Below are positions 52,409 to 58,774 of a stretch of DNA of 58,774 bases, piece by piece. The translations under genes were made by a program, and so were the position numbers. This stretch comes from Alphaproteobacteria bacterium (GTDB taxonomy: Bacteria; Pseudomonadota; Alphaproteobacteria; Caulobacterales; Caulobacteraceae). The stretch is taken from assembly GCA_018820205.1 (NCBI GenBank), contig JAHJOK010000026.1, forward strand, positions 1 to 58,774, read 5' to 3'. The notes below the pieces were generated by a model. It worked only from the letters and a program-made list of their open reading frames with translations. It made no database searches and had not been told where the DNA came from. The number at the start of each line of letters is the position of its first letter. The first letter of the stretch is position 1.

Positions 52409-52620
52409 GTTTCGTCATCCCCTATGTCCAGCAGGTCGCCGGGCCGACAGTCCAGCGCGCGGCAAATGGCCAGCAGCGTGTTGAAACGAACGCCTCTGAC
52501 GTGCCCGTTCTTGAGCAGGGACAGGTTTGTCGTCGAGATGCCGACCTCTTCGGCTAGCTGGGTCAGCGACATCTTGCGACGCGCCATCATCTCATCGATG
52601 CGGATGACGATACGCTTCAT
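52405..52620 (-). CDS. Small XRE-family transcriptional regulator
   Basis: A 71-residue Cro/C1-type helix-turn-helix protein. MARRKMSLTQLAEEVGISTTNLSLLKNGHVRGVRFNTLLAICRALDCRPGDLLDI is the full HTH_26-like domain, of the YozG kind usually paired with DUF2975 membrane proteins. It overlaps the DUF2975 stop and the hydrolase start by four bases each. The palindrome at 53300-53316, upstream of the operon, is a good candidate for its own operator. Confidence 0.92.
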   Translation of the reverse strand: MKRIVIRIDEMMARRKMSLTQLAEEVGISTTNLSLLKNGHVRGVRFNTLLAICRALDCRPGDLLDIGDDET

Positions 52621-53249
52621 ACGATTTCATCGCTGTCGCGTTGCACCTCGACGCCGATCCTGAAGGCCTGTGCGATAACGAGGAGCACCAGTCCGGCCAG
52701 CAGCAGCCCCGGAGAAAAATCCGGCAGAAGTCTCAGCGCACCTGCCGGCGCGTCCTGCGCAAGGCTGTGAACGAGCACGGCGCCGTTGGACGGCTGCCGG
52801 ATCACAATGGCCTGCCAAAGGGCGGAGCGGATCAGTTCCCAGACGGGGTAGACGAGCAGAATCACGCCCATCCACGACAGTTGCCGCGTGGCGCCGGACG
52901 TGAAGGGTCTTCCCTGCGACACATGGCGACTGAACCGCCGCAGCATCCAGATCAGGGCGACCCAGAAACCGCCCGTGAGACCCACGTCAAGTACGCGCAG
53001 GAGGGTCGCGGCCAGAGATGGCGCGGCGAGCGTCAGGTCCCCCCGGTCGAGCACCAGCCGTGCCCCCTCCATGTCGGGCTCTGTTGCACACCCCGGGCCT
53101 GCGCCCTCTGCGCATACGACCGAAAAGCCCGTGTCGAGCTGTTGGCCGACGAGGGGCCCGATCAGCGCGAACGCTGCAGCGGCGAGCGAGAGCAGGACCG
53201 CGACGACCAAGGCGCATGACAAGATGAAGGAGAGGATTCGGATTGACAT
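52617..53249 (-). CDS. DUF2975 membrane protein
   Basis: Integral membrane protein of 210 residues from the ATG at 53249, which follows AAAGGGG; an upstream ATG at 53282 lacks a site. Four helices are visible: ILSFILSCALVVAVLLSLAAAAFAL, the VGLTGGFWVALIWMLRRFSRHVSQGRPFTSGATRQLSWMGVILLVYPVWE block and a C-terminal LLLAGLVLLVIAQAFRIGVEVQRD. GRPF and the ending AFR.G...Q.D are typical of DUF2975. Family function is unknown, but these proteins are almost always translated with a YozG-type regulator. Confidence 0.88.
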   Translation of the reverse strand: MSIRILSFILSCALVVAVLLSLAAAAFALIGPLVGQQLDTGFSVVCAEGAGPGCATEPDMEGARLVLDRGDLTLAAPSLAATLLRVLDVGLTGGFWVALIWMLRRFSRHVSQGRPFTSGATRQLSWMGVILLVYPVWELIRSALWQAIVIRQPSNGAVLVHSLAQDAPAGALRLLPDFSPGLLLAGLVLLVIAQAFRIGVEVQRDSDEIV

Positions 53250-53591
53250 TGAGCAGCCCCTTTCGACGAGACCATATGGCACTCCAGATTATGCAAAACA
53301 ACATACATTTTATGTTTTACGTAATTTCAAGGCAGTAGCATCGGTTAGGGCTAAAGCCTTAATCTCGAAACATCCGCTACCCTTGGATGACCGCTTGAAG
53401 CGCAAGGGCAAGCGTCAGAGGCTTCAAGCTGTGAGTCCGCGTTCCACCCTTAGCGGCGGATCGATGGGTCCTCTATCCGGGGTGGCGCGTGGTTCCTGGT
53501 GCTGGACCTCATGGCGCTGTCACGGTCCCACCCGGTGAGCACCGTGGCCCAATTGCGCTGACGCCTCGAAATCGTCCCCCATCGCCTCTAT
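53250..53591. promoter_or_regulatory. AT-rich promoter region of the DUF2975 operon
   Basis: This 342-base gap has no supported gene. Bases 53283-53345 are the most AT-rich stretch in the area. They contain the inverted repeat AACATA-CATTT-TATGTT at 53300-53316, 51 bases before the DUF2975 ATG, a likely XRE operator overlapping the promoter. The remainder to mnmA (53592) shows only short, unconvincing frames. Confidence 0.5.
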
Positions 53592-54818
53592 ATGCGGCCC
53601 ATGACGCTCCTCGAGCCCCTCTGCGCGATCCCCGACATCGCCCCCCTGTCATCTCCGGCCGAGCTGGATGCGGCGGTCGAGAGCGCGCGTCTGGCGGTCG
53701 GCCTGCCGGTCGGGTCGCGCGTCGTCGCGGCCATGTCGGGCGGGGTGGACTCCACCGTCGTCGCGGCCCTGTTGCACAAGGCGGGCTATGACGTCGTCGG
53801 CGTCACGCTGCAGCTCTACGACCACGGCGCGGCGCTGAAGAAGAAGGGCGCCTGCTGCGCCGGCCAGGACATCCACGACGCCCGTCTGGCGGCCGAGATG
53901 CTGGGCATCCCCCACTATGTCCTCGACTACGAAAGCCGTTTCCGCGACGCCGTCATCGACCAGTTCGCCGACGACTATCTGCAGGGCCGGACGCCGGTCC
54001 CCTGCATCCGCTGCAACCAGACGGTCAAGTTCCGCGACCTGCTCGACGTCGCGCGCGACCTCGGCGCCGCCGCCATGGCCACCGGCCACTACGTCGGCCG
54101 GTCCGTGAGCGCGGACGGGCGGACGCAGATGAGGAAGGCGATCGATCCCTCGCGCGACCAGTCCTATTTCCTGTTCGCCACCACGCGCGACCAGCTCGAC
54201 TACCTGCGTTTCCCGCTGGCCGGTCTGGAAAAGCCCGCCGTGCGCGGCGTCGCACAATCGCTGGGTCTCAGGATCGCCTCAAAGCCCGACAGCCAGGACA
54301 TCTGTTTCGTCCCGTCCGGCGACTACCGCACCCTGATCGACCGGCTGCGTCCGCAAGGGCGGGAGGCCGGACAGATCGTCCACATGGACGGCCGCGTCCT
54401 GGGCGCCCACGCGGGCATCACCGACTACACCATCGGCCAGCGCCGGGGCCTGAACGTCGCCGTGGGCGAGCCCCTGTTCGTGACGAAGCTGGACCCCGAC
54501 AACCGCCGCGTCATCGTCGGTCCGCGCGAGGCCCTGCTGACCGCCTCCCTGACGCTGGACGAGACCAACTGGCTGGGCGACGAAACCTCCATCGAGGCCG
54601 CCGCCGAGACCAACGCCCCCGTCCTGGCTCGCGTGCGCTCGACCCGCCCGCCCTCGCCCGCCCGGCTGACGCTGTCCGACGGCGCGATCTCGATCGTCTT
54701 CGAAACCGGCGAAGAAGGCGTCGCCCCCGGCCAGGCCTGCGCCCTCTACGACCCCGCCGACCCCGACCGTCTGCTGGGCGGCGGCTTCATCGCCAGCACC
54801 ACGGCCTGTGTTGTCTGA
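53592..54818 (+). CDS. mnmA: tRNA 2-thiouridylase MnmA
   Basis: Inserts sulfur at U34 of tRNA-Lys, -Glu and -Gln. The PP-loop [34 protein letters not shown] is at about residue 46. The two catalytic Cys are in [14 protein letters not shown] and [21 protein letters not shown] and [23 protein letters not shown] belong to the later domains. The 408-residue length is normal for the alphaproteobacterial type. The ATG at 53601 is an alternative start. It is the head of a pair with the hemerythrin-like gene, which overlaps its end by 11 bases. Confidence 0.95.
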   Translation: MRPMTLLEPLCAIPDIAPLSSPAELDAAVESARLAVGLPVGSRVVAAMSGGVDSTVVAALLHKAGYDVVGVTLQLYDHGAALKKKGACCAGQDIHDARLAAEMLGIPHYVLDYESRFRDAVIDQFADDYLQGRTPVPCIRCNQTVKFRDLLDVARDLGAAAMATGHYVGRSVSADGRTQMRKAIDPSRDQSYFLFATTRDQLDYLRFPLAGLEKPAVRGVAQSLGLRIASKPDSQDICFVPSGDYRTLIDRLRPQGREAGQIVHMDGRVLGAHAGITDYTIGQRRGLNVAVGEPLFVTKLDPDNRRVIVGPREALLTASLTLDETNWLGDETSIEAAAETNAPVLARVRSTRPPSPARLTLSDGAISIVFETGEEGVAPGQACALYDPADPDRLLGGGFIASTTACVV

Positions 54819-55377
54819 CGACCTCGCCAGCCGGTCGGGCCTGCCCGAACAATATCGCTACCTGCTCGCCGACCTGCCCCGCGACCGCTGGCATGGCGCC
54901 GACGTCGCCGCCATGGCCCGCTTCTGGCTGCAGATGCACTCCGGCTTCCGCCGCGAGGTCGCGACCATGGACGCCCTGACCGGCCAGTGGCGCTCAGGCG
55001 CCCTCGCCCTGCCCGACCTGCATCGTCAGCTGATCCCGACCCTGCAGCAGTTCCTCCAGCACCTGGACGGCCACCACAATATCGAGACCCACCACTATTT
55101 CCCGACCATGAGACAGGTGGAGCCCCGCATCGGCGCCGGCATTGACCTGCTGGATCGCGACCACGACGTCATCCACGGCCATCTGGAGACCCTGTTCCAG
55201 ACCGGCCTCGCCTTTCATCAGGGCGTCAGCGGCAATGCCGCCACGGCCGGCGACGCCGCCGCCCGCCTCGCCGACGCCCTCGACACGGCCGGCCCGTCGC
55301 TGAGCCGACACCTGGAGGACGAGGAGGACATCGTCGTCCCCCTGATCACCAAACACGTCGACCGCTTCAAAGCTTGA
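54808..55377 (+). CDS. Hemerythrin-domain protein
   Basis: Four-helix di-iron protein of 189 residues, possibly binding O2 or NO. Histidines and acids at hemerythrin positions are: [55 protein letters not shown] and [16 protein letters not shown]. The GTG at 54808 lies within the last codons of mnmA, implying translational coupling. It is followed directly by a strong inverted repeat that should end the transcript. Confidence 0.85.
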   Translation: MLSDDLASRSGLPEQYRYLLADLPRDRWHGADVAAMARFWLQMHSGFRREVATMDALTGQWRSGALALPDLHRQLIPTLQQFLQHLDGHHNIETHHYFPTMRQVEPRIGAGIDLLDRDHDVIHGHLETLFQTGLAFHQGVSGNAATAGDAAARLADALDTAGPSLSRHLEDEEDIVVPLITKHVDRFKA

Positions 55378-55442
55378 GGAGCGCGGACCTCCAGGTCCGC
55401 CCCTTGCAGGCACAGAAGAGCGGACCTGGACGTCCGCGCTCC
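55378..55442. terminator. Large inverted repeat, probable two-way terminator
   Basis: A 23-base arm at 55378-55400 pairs with 55420-55442 with one mismatch, giving a very stable hairpin with a 19-base loop. Each arm contains the same GCGGACCT.. unit seen at 20965-20984. It occupies the 67 bases between the convergent hemerythrin and GST genes. No U tract follows, so it may act through stability or as a repeat element. Confidence 0.65.
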
Positions 55443-55444
55443 CT

Positions 55445-56203
55445 CTAGACCGGCGACATCGGCCCGCGCATGGCCCGCCCGCCGTCGTGCGACCGTTCCG
55501 CCAGCACATAGCCGTGCTCGGCCATCACGCCCGGCTGGTCCGCCAGCTTGGTCGTCATGAAGGCTATCGCCACGTCGTTGAGTTTCTTCAGCGGCGTCTC
55601 GCTCTCGACCCGCCCCAGCCATCCCGCCAGCTTCGGCCAGCGCCCGGCGTCGACCTCGACACCCACAACCCGCGCGTTCAGGAAGGCCGGCGCCAGGCTG
55701 AAGTCCGCCAGCCCCGCCACCTCTCCGAACAGGAAACCGCTCTCCGGCATCACCGTCTCGAGATAGTCGAATGTCTCGGGGATATCGACGGCCTTGGCGT
55801 GTTCGACCACGGCCCGATCCATCTCTTCCTTCAGGATGCGCGGCTTGATGGCGATCTGGAAGAACAGCTTCCACCCCAGTACGTCGAACAACCGGGTGTC
55901 GGCATATTCCTCGATCCACCGCGCCTTGGCCCGATCTTTGGGCGAGGCCGGCAGCACCGACGGCTCTTGCCGCGTCTCCTCGATATACTGGGCGATGATG
56001 GAGCTGTCGCACAGCGTCACGTCGCCCTCGATCCACACCGGTATGCGGCGCAGCGGACTGATGGTGGCAAACGCATCGTCGCCCCGGAAGGGCGTGATGG
56101 GATCTATCGCGACCTCGATCCCCTTCACGACACAGATCGCCAGTATCTTGCGGACATAGGGCGAGACCGGATTGCCGATCAAGGTGACCGGCGGCGCGCT
56201 CAC
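55445..56203 (-). CDS. Glutathione S-transferase family protein
   Basis: A 252-residue cytosolic GST. The N-terminal thioredoxin fold reads VTLIGNPVSPYVRKILAICVVKGIEVAIDP...RRIPVWIEGDVTLCDSSIIAQYIEE, with the cis-Pro (IPVWI) and SSIIAQYIE glutathione-binding turn. The C-terminal helical domain begins AKARWIEEYADTRLFDVLGWKLFF. GTG at 56203 overlaps the HxlR gene stop (GTGA); the longer frame upstream is that gene's shadow. Coupling to an HxlR-type regulator suggests induction by a reactive electrophile. Confidence 0.88.
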   Translation of the reverse strand: MSAPPVTLIGNPVSPYVRKILAICVVKGIEVAIDPITPFRGDDAFATISPLRRIPVWIEGDVTLCDSSIIAQYIEETRQEPSVLPASPKDRAKARWIEEYADTRLFDVLGWKLFFQIAIKPRILKEEMDRAVVEHAKAVDIPETFDYLETVMPESGFLFGEVAGLADFSLAPAFLNARVVGVEVDAGRWPKLAGWLGRVESETPLKKLNDVAIAFMTTKLADQPGVMAEHGYVLAERSHDGGRAMRGPMSPV

Positions 56204-56703
56204 GCCGCGTCTTCCGCCACCGGTTCCTTGGGCAGGATCTCGGCCACCGTCGGCCGGTTGGCGTGGAAATGGATCTCGGTGTCGCGGCGCTTCACGATCT
56301 CGCCGCAGCAGGAACAGGCCACGCGCGGCTTCAGTTCGGCGCCGCAGGTCTTGTGGGTGAAGGTCACGCCGGAATCGGCATCGCCATACAGATGCTGAGA
56401 GCCCCAGCCGTGCATCACGATCAGCACGTCGGACAGGGCGCGGCCCTTGGCGGTCAGCACGTATTCGTTCCTCGGCGGCCGCTCGGAATACAGCTGCGGC
56501 TCCAGCACCCCGTGCTGCACCAGGGTCTTCAGCCGCGCGGCCAGCACGTTGCGGGCCACCCCCAGCCGTTCCTGCCACTGTTCGAACCGCTTCACGCCCT
56601 GGAACGCGTCGCGGATGACCAGCAGCGTCCACGGATCGCCGATGACCTCCAGCGTCGCGGCGATGGAGCAACTCTGTCTCGAATAGTCGGCTGTACGTCC
56701 CAT
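56200..56703 (-). CDS. HxlR-family winged-helix regulator
   Basis: Transcription factor of 167 residues. It starts ADYSRQSCSIAATLEVIGDPWTLLVIRDAFQGVKRFEQWQERLGVARNVLAARLKTLVQHGVLEP, the HxlR winged helix with the conserved N-terminal Cys that senses electrophiles in relatives. ERPPRNEYVLTAKGRAL is the wing. The C-terminal part has a zinc-ribbon-like CGAELKPRVACSCCGE. It is first gene of the leftward operon with GST, and a perfect palindrome lies 29 bases upstream. Confidence 0.9.
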   Translation of the reverse strand: MGRTADYSRQSCSIAATLEVIGDPWTLLVIRDAFQGVKRFEQWQERLGVARNVLAARLKTLVQHGVLEPQLYSERPPRNEYVLTAKGRALSDVLIVMHGWGSQHLYGDADSGVTFTHKTCGAELKPRVACSCCGEIVKRRDTEIHFHANRPTVAEILPKEPVAEDAA

Positions 56704-56731
56704 ACGGACGAAAGTGACCCCGCGTCAGCTA

Positions 56732-56783
56732 TTTGGCAAGAGGGTTGCCAAAATGGACCCGCTAGGTCAGTCTTGTTTGGCAA
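56732..56783. promoter_or_regulatory. Palindromic operator upstream of hxlR-gst
   Basis: Eight-base arms TTTGGCAA (56732-56739) and TTGCCAAA (56745-56752) with a five-base spacer form a perfect palindrome. A third half-site TTTGGCAA is at 56776-56783. HxlR proteins bind such pairs as dimers and often repress their own operon. The site lies between the divergent hxlR and thioesterase genes and could control both. Confidence 0.75.
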
Positions 56784-56919
56784 CGAACACGCGGGCCACC
56801 TCGCGGCGTTCCTGCATTCCCAGACTCCGAGGCGGCAGCTTGCCTGCCGCCTCCTCTTTTCGAAAACCCACGCGGAAGCCCGTCTTCCGCCCGTTTCTCT
56901 CAGGTGTCAGAAGAGCCGC

Positions 56920-57768
56920 ATGATCGAACAGACGCTGGAACAGGCCCTGACCCTGACGCCCGACGGCGACGGCAGGCTCACGGCCGATCTGCACGGCGAT
57001 TTCTCCAACGGCCGGCTGAACGCCCCGCCCGAGACCGGCTTTCCCTTCGGCGGCCTGATCGCGGCGCTGGCGGCCTCGTCGATGATCGAGGGCCTGCACA
57101 TCACCGCGCCGTTGCGCAGCCTGTCGGTCCAGTACATGACCCCGGCCCGGTTCGGTCAGCGCCTGTCCTTCACGCCCCGCCTGTTGCGCGGCGGACGCTC
57201 CGCGACCTTCGCCCAGGTCGATGTCACCCAGGAAGATCGTCTGACGAACCACGCCAGCGCCACCTTCGGCGATGACGTGCCCGGCCCGACCATGACGCCG
57301 CTCAGCGCCCCGCCCCCGCTGGATGCGCTGCAGACCGGTCGCGATCTGGAGGGCCCGTTGGCGCCCCGTTTCTCCCAGCACGTCGACTACCGGTTCGAGA
57401 CCGGCCCCCATATCCTTCAGCCGGTCGCGGGCCGCCCCGTCATCGAACGCACCTGGATGCGGACGCGGGACGGTCGGCCGCTGGACGCCATCGGCCTGTG
57501 CTATCTGCTGGACGCCCTGTATCCGCCGGTCTGGACTGCGCTGGATCGCCCGCTCGGCATGGCCACGGTCGATCTGCGCTACGACATCCTGACCGATCCG
57601 ACGCCGCAGGCCTGCCCCGACGGCTGGGCCTTCTTCGAGTTCCGAATGCTGGATTTCGGCTCTGGCTGGACGGTGGACGAGGCGACCGTCTGGGCCGCCG
57701 ACGGCGCGCCGCTGGCCCTCTCGCGCCAACGTCGCAAACTGGCCCCGGTGCGGCCGGCCAGGTCCTGA
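56920..57768 (+). CDS. Acyl-CoA thioesterase, double hot-dog fold
   Basis: Cytoplasmic thioesterase of the TesB-like/4HBT_3 group, 282 residues from the ATG at 56920 (a longer reading from 56263 overlaps hxlR on the other strand). The first hot dog has FSNGRLNAPPETGFPFGGLIAALAASSMIEG and PLRSLSVQYMTPARFGQRLSFTPRLLRGGRSATFAQVDV. The second has WMRTRDGRPLDAIGLCYLLDALYPPVWTAL and ATVDLRYDI...WAFFEFRMLDFGSGWTVDEATVWAADG with the usual catalytic-side Asp region. It may share the palindromic operator with hxlR-gst. Substrate unknown. Confidence 0.88.
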   Translation: MIEQTLEQALTLTPDGDGRLTADLHGDFSNGRLNAPPETGFPFGGLIAALAASSMIEGLHITAPLRSLSVQYMTPARFGQRLSFTPRLLRGGRSATFAQVDVTQEDRLTNHASATFGDDVPGPTMTPLSAPPPLDALQTGRDLEGPLAPRFSQHVDYRFETGPHILQPVAGRPVIERTWMRTRDGRPLDAIGLCYLLDALYPPVWTALDRPLGMATVDLRYDILTDPTPQACPDGWAFFEFRMLDFGSGWTVDEATVWAADGAPLALSRQRRKLAPVRPARS

Positions 57769-57800
57769 CCCCGGCTTTCTGCGCGAACAGCCGACTTTCC

Positions 57801-57834
57801 ATCTGGACCCCGGCCTTCGCCGGGGTGCACGGTG
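57801..57834. repeat. REP-like repeat, single copy
   Basis: Identical over 34 bases to the copy at 33767-33800, with the CCCCGGCC-TTCG-CCGGGG palindrome. It starts 33 bases after the thioesterase stop, in the 194-base gap before the SRAP gene. Confidence 0.9.
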
Positions 57835-57962
57835 AAGGGCTGGATCGCTTCCGTGCCAACCGGTTCAAACGGCGAGCGTCAGCCCCAGAGAGAACCCCGC
57901 GCTCAAGCAGCGAGCGACCGCGTCGCGAGCGTTAGCGCGCTCCGAAGGAGCTCAAAAAAACA

Positions 57963-58541
57963 ATGTGCAACGCCTACGCCATGAAGATCCCGCCGGCCGC
58001 GCTGGTGCAGTCCTTCGCCCAGTTCCGGATCCCCCTGATCTTCCCGGAAGGAACGCCGAACGCCGAGCCGACCGAGATGGTCCGCCCTACCGATCCGGCC
58101 CTGCTGATCCAGGGCGTCGCCGGGGGTCAGGCCGCTCTGAGCTCGGTCCGCTGGGGTCTGCCGCCGAGCGCGCCCAAACGCCCCCTGCTGATCAATATGC
58201 GCAGCGAGGGGCGCAGCTTCACCACCGGCCGCGCCCTGGTCCCGGCCAGCTGGTTCTACGAATACACCGGCGCGAAATATCCCAAGACCCGATGGACCAT
58301 CGCGCCCGTCGGCTCCGACTTCATCACCCTGGCCGCCCTGTGCAAATCGACCCCCGACGGCCCGCGCTTCACCCTGCTGACCGTCGACGCCGGCCCCGAC
58401 ATCGTCACCACCCACCCCCGCCAGCCCGCCGTCGTCGCCTCCCGGGACTGGGCCGCCTGGCTGGACCCCGCCGTCCCGACCCCGCCCCTTCACCCGTCTC
58501 CCGCCGGATCATTCCAGGTGTTCGAAACCGCCAGCGCCTGA
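57963..58541 (+). CDS. SRAP-family abasic-site protein (YedK/HMCES-like)
   Basis: Shields abasic sites in single-stranded DNA by forming a covalent link through Cys2. The 192-residue protein begins MCNAYAMKIPPAALVQSFAQFRIPLIFPEG, with Cys2 exposed after Met removal. Family landmarks are SVRWGLPPSAPKRPLLINMRSEGRSF (Asn/Arg/Glu), ALVPASWFYEYTGAKYPKTRW (family form GFYEW, Glu kept) and TTHPRQPAVVAS (catalytic His). It is slightly shorter than E. coli YedK (222). AAGGAG lies upstream of the ATG. No LexA box is obvious. Confidence 0.9.
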   Translation: MCNAYAMKIPPAALVQSFAQFRIPLIFPEGTPNAEPTEMVRPTDPALLIQGVAGGQAALSSVRWGLPPSAPKRPLLINMRSEGRSFTTGRALVPASWFYEYTGAKYPKTRWTIAPVGSDFITLAALCKSTPDGPRFTLLTVDAGPDIVTTHPRQPAVVASRDWAAWLDPAVPTPPLHPSPAGSFQVFETASA

Positions 58542-58576
58542 TCCCGCTCCCCCTGAGGGCGAGATGTCACGCCCCT

Positions 58577-58690
58577 CCCACCGTGCACCCCGGCGCAGGC
58601 GCCCGGTCGCACCCGGTTTAACGCCGTGCATCCCCGCGACCGCGCCCCCCAAAAAAATCCGTGCATCCCCGCGAAGGCGGGGACCCAGGT
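58577..58690. repeat. Cluster of REP-like repeats near the window end
   Basis: A decayed copy of the CACCGTGCACCCCGGCG unit at 58577-58607 is followed by a partial GTGCATCCCCGCGA at 58626. A full GTGCATCCCCGCGAAGGCGG copy is at 58661-58690. The last two match the arms found inside udgX. No gene is seen from 58542 to the window end. Confidence 0.8.
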
Positions 58691-58774
58691 TTGAGCCGGA
58701 GCGCGATCGCCAACCGGTTCCTTCAAGCCAACCCGTCGTGCGGGCCTGAGCAATGACCTGACCGCTTCACGCCC

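Overview
The window is very GC-rich DNA from an alphaproteobacterium, most likely Caulobacterales and close to Brevundimonas or Caulobacter. The main reasons are a SciP (DUF1153) cell-cycle regulator directly downstream of flgE, sigma-54-type promoters on hook genes, two large TonB-dependent receptors of the kind abundant in this order, and an Mla-type permease with an N-terminal STAS domain. Identifications are from reading motifs and gene order; no database search was run.

Layout. 1-8570: a nearly complete type II secretion system in four transcription blocks (gspG-H-I-C leftward, with gspC cut by the window edge; gspL-M-E-F rightward; gspN leftward; gspJ-K rightward). No gspD or prepilin peptidase is visible. 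8657-9561: two small exported proteins of unknown function. 9649-17203: a DUF6065-like gene, then a TonB receptor divergent from a PL1 pectate lyase with two copies of a palindromic operator between them, a SemiSWEET sugar transporter and an amidase lipoprotein. 17278-21640: DPP-IV peptidase, ferredoxin-NADP reductase, chorismate mutase, Hpt phosphotransfer protein and tRNA-Lys(CTT). 21703-26105: a Pho-box-like array, a second TonB receptor and a Tat-exported PhoD phosphatase, which look like a phosphate-scavenging unit. 26083-29863: an MBOAT/SGNH O-acetylation operon read leftward.

29879-33667: a lipid-modification locus (CFA-type methyltransferase and DUF2177 leftward; COG2907 flavoprotein and DUF1365 rightward) with a possible ECF-type promoter between the arms. 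33899-35668: the two subunits of a 3-oxoacid CoA-transferase with a carboxymuconolactone-decarboxylase-family gene between them. 35711-40253: a TelA-like protein and a four-gene Mla/Pqi-type lipid ABC transporter. 40359-43141: a radical SAM protein plus a DUF4130-UdgX fusion, with a strong palindrome upstream. 43210-50848: flagellar hook genes (flgL, flgK leftward; fliK, flgD, flgE rightward from back-to-back sigma-54 promoters) and sciP.

51083-53249: a DUF2975 / small XRE regulator / serine hydrolase operon that is less GC-rich than its surroundings. 53592-58541: mnmA, a hemerythrin-like gene, a GST with its HxlR-type regulator and likely operator, a thioesterase and a SRAP abasic-site protein. 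Several short palindromic repeat families are scattered between genes, and one pair lies in frame inside the udgX coding sequence. No CRISPR array, insertion sequence or prophage was seen.
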